A stretch of 64,000 bases of DNA, taken from positions 9,607,001 to 9,671,000 of the forward strand of contig JBAMJR010000053.1 in NCBI GenBank assembly GCA_038501785.1, written 5' to 3'. Below the pieces are notes generated by a model that saw only the letters and a list, made by a program, of their open reading frames with translations, was not told the origin of the DNA and did no database searches. The position numbers and the translations under genes are program-made. The DNA comes from Myoxocephalus aenaeus. Its lineage: Eukaryota; Chordata; Actinopteri; Perciformes; Cottidae. Of this stretch, positions 61,426-64,000 are shown one piece after another (the stretch's first letter is position 1; the number at the start of each line of letters is the position of its first letter).

Positions 61426-63139
61426 TCCAGACAGCTGTTTTTACACTCAGCGTGGGTCTGTGGGAACTTCCTGCTGACCTCGGCACAGACAGACAAACAC
61501 CAGGCCGGCCCACAGACCCTTAACTGGATCGATAGCTGATCACATGGATATTTTCACACACAATATTTCTAAATGGACTCACTCGATCAGAATCAATTCG
61601 ACAGAACGATTTGCACAAAGAATCAGACAGAGGAACTGTGTGTTATGATACTGCATGTCTTTCTAGGACAACTTTGTTTTTAAAACTTTTAACATCGTGA
61701 CTTGCTAAGTACTGAAACAGCAGTAACCTTTTCACCCTAATGGCTTCCATGGTTAATACACAAATACACACAGGGTCCCTCTGGTCTTGTCTGTGAAACA
61801 AAAGTCTCTTTCATAGCCCTCGTTCTGACATTCTGCTCCTTCTAGCTCAGGGTCCAGGAAGTTGAGGTGGATCAGATCACTGCTGTGTGAAAAATAGACA
61901 CACTTCCAACTGGACCAGCTCCTTTCCTCCAGCTGCTGTTGCTTCAGGTGCAAACTGTGCGTTACAAAGTTTAGTTGTACTTATTGAGGGGATCATCCGT
62001 GGCTTTGTAATAACAGCGGCTTTGCAATATTATGTGGAAGCCATTGTGAATATTATCTTTCTAAACAGCTGTTTAGTATTTACTACTCAATGCTTTCAGC
62101 TGTGCTTAAGAAAAGGTGCTGTGGGTTTTTTAATTTATTTTTTAATTTATTTTGGTTTAATTTCAGTTCAGGAAACAGTCAAATAACCCAAACAGGTATT
62201 GTTTGATTTTATCCAAAACATATAAAGAGTTGGACTTTAGTTTGAATAAATAGACATACTGTATATATAATGATATACTTACGCAAGCATATTTAAATAC
62301 ATCCCAAGTATAAAGTGGGTCCTTCTCCACTCTAAACACGTAGTATGACTTAGTCTGATGTTTACAAAAGATACTGATACCGTAAGCATAAAATACACTT
62401 AGATTTCGGTCTTTTTCTACATGTTGGGAGAGCTGTCCATCAGGTTGCGATCTAAACTTTGATTGTGTTGTACCAAAGTGCATTTTCAGCCTTTTTGTTT
62501 TCGCACCTACGGTACCCTTAAGCCGTGCAGTCAGACATTACAGCATATAAAAGCTGTCTGAAAGAATATGGTTAATGCAGAAGATTGACTTTCACTCCTG
62601 TGACCACGAGTCTGCTTCATTCATTATGCAACAGTGCTTCTGTCATCCAGACAACACCTTCTTCTACTTTCCCTCTCCGTAAGCTGTGATTCCTTCACAG
62701 GGTAGGTAGTGCACAGTGCTTCAGTTCAGGGCACCCGCGCACTTGCCATTCAATAGACTGTCTTGTTTGCATCGACAATATTAAGTGGCTGGAATGATAA
62801 TATGCATTCATGTTCTGCTTATTCTAGAGGCTATTAAAGGGAAGCGAGAGTAACGTCATGAGGGGAGCGCCGGGTGACTTTTCGCCCGTCAACAACCTCA
62901 GTTTGAGTCGATATGCCAGAGAATATCTGTGCGGCCCAAATCAACGACTTTGAGAGTTCTGCGTGTATGTGGTCTGTAAGTATAACGAGCAAAAGAAGTC
63001 ACAGAATGATTACACGCTCACTCGCGCAGCCATAACCGTGCCAGCTGGTGAGGGAGCAGCGAGAGAAAATCGCTATATTTTTATGGCATGCCAGTGCAGG
63101 CCTTTTCCCATAAATACAGCCACCTCATGAATTTCATTG

Positions 63140-63160
63140 CATCAATTTGCATCTTGAATG
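63140..63160. promoter_or_regulatory. Octamer-type motif in a possible conserved element
   Basis: ATTTGCAT, the POU octamer, lies within catgaatttcattgcatcaa-type AT-rich homeodomain-like sequence that contains no repeat words. This is only a composition and motif hint. Confidence 0.2.
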
Positions 63161-64000
63161 CCCTTCGCCTCACAACAGCTACTCAAGAACAGCATACCGT
63201 GAAAAGCGATGCGGCATTATGAGCAGCAGCACACTCTGAGCCGCTTGCATGTCATCGCAGTGAGCTCACGTCATCACAGTGGGGCCAAGAAATGCATTTC
63301 TCCGAGTCTCGCGCAATAACAGGGTCGCGCTTGTAGGCGCGCTTTTATCACTCTTTGATGCTGATGTGTGAACGGAGAATAATCATCCGAGGACTCTGAG
63401 CGACGTGCAACTCTAATAATAAGGTCAAGAATGTATTTAGCTTTTCATTTCATGCTTATTTTTATACGGACAAGTATAGAGCATGATTCAATGCCACATA
63501 CCGCAGTATTCACAAGCTACTTTCCAAAGTCTGTGCCAACAGGGAAAAAACACAAACAGCACCAAAACCAAACAACAACACCACAAAAGGATCATTGCTT
63601 ATCAGGAAATGATTATTGCAGCGCAAACACAGACAGAGAAAGCTAGCCTTTGAAGAAGATTTGATAACGCTTAGATAAACACAAAGCAAAGGTAAATAGT
63701 ATATGTACCTATACTGATTTAATTAACGTCCTCTAGCTGCAGTGGTCTTTTGGGTGGAATTCTTGCTTTCAAAAACGTTCATCTAGAATCCTGAACTCAG
63801 GGAAGAATATGTTGAATTATTTATTTCTGCCATTTTCTGCCTCCTTAATCTGGCAGAACCACCCAGCCGCCTCATAAAAAAGGTCAACAAGAACCACAAA
63901 AACTGTGCAGCCACAGATGAGAGCCAGCGGACTGAAGATGAAATCACGGCACACAGTTTGTCAGCATGTAGAACTGGATATTGTTCAACTTTGAACCAGT

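Larger units (their letters stand above)
57481..64000. other. No gene recognised downstream of fam3c
   Basis: About 6.5 kb with short chance frames only. Noted are a TA run near 58960-58983, a dispersed-repeat word set near 60185-60230 (gatggacacttttgtccaaa), a CA microsatellite (61332-61423) and a possible regulatory patch with an octamer motif near 63111-63170. Confidence 0.5.

Noticed and set aside
63830..63960. Minus-strand hydrophobic frame at the right edge (SPLALICGCTVFVVLVDLF)
   Set aside because: It could be a transmembrane exon, but a stop lies just upstream in frame, no clear acceptor was found, and no family was recognised. Sequence beyond the window would be needed.
1..64000. 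CRISPR arrays, operons, phage or plasmid origins
   Set aside because: Spliced vertebrate genes throughout. The only short regular repeats are microsatellites and one minisatellite.

Overview
The window is nuclear DNA of a ray-finned fish, probably a percomorph teleost. Genes are split by GT-AG introns, the proteins match vertebrate families closely, and the spaces between them carry CA/TA microsatellites, L2-type LINE tails and hAT relics. No bacterial, phage or CRISPR features are present.

Five genes are supported by exon-by-exon reading. prrt4 (+, 1-7350) enters from the left edge with one partial exon, a 5.2 kb intron and one large last exon. impdh1 (-, stop at 10242, somatic start at 20345, retinal-type start at 25036) has 14 shared coding exons encoding 514 aa, plus a distal 5' exon matching the N-terminal extension of mammalian retinal IMPDH1. 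hilpda (+, 31722-31928) is a 68-aa lipid-droplet microprotein. A sortilin gene (+, 36348-46674) has 21 coding exons and 819 aa. fam3c (+, 51284-55813) has nine coding exons and 227 aa. In each complete multi-exon gene the exon lengths and phases close exactly.

The order prrt4-impdh1-hilpda is that of human 7q32.1, and fam3c is a 7q31 gene, so the block corresponds to human 7q31-q32. The sortilin gene does not fit: human SORT1 is on 1p13. Because 7q31 and 1p13 share ohnolog pairs (ST7/ST7L, WNT2/WNT2B, CAPZA2/CAPZA1, KCND2/KCND3), this copy may be a genome-duplication sister of SORT1 missing from mammals.

The most unusual signals are: a second, diverged copy of the impdh1 exon encoding the DGL.A..L.S.GDGLTY segment, phase-compatible and with a tandem CAGCAG acceptor; the sortilin paralogue with altered tail sorting motifs; an 840-bp hAT-type element with a perfect 8-bp target duplication; a LINE nested in an older hAT-like element with its own 7-bp target duplication; direct repeats flanking the sortilin gene; and a long CA tract just after a weak sortilin splice donor.

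The genes are functionally unrelated (membrane protein of unknown role, guanine nucleotide synthesis, lipid-droplet control, lysosomal sorting, secreted cytokine-like factor). They are linked by ancestral synteny. The last 8 kb holds no gene I can support.
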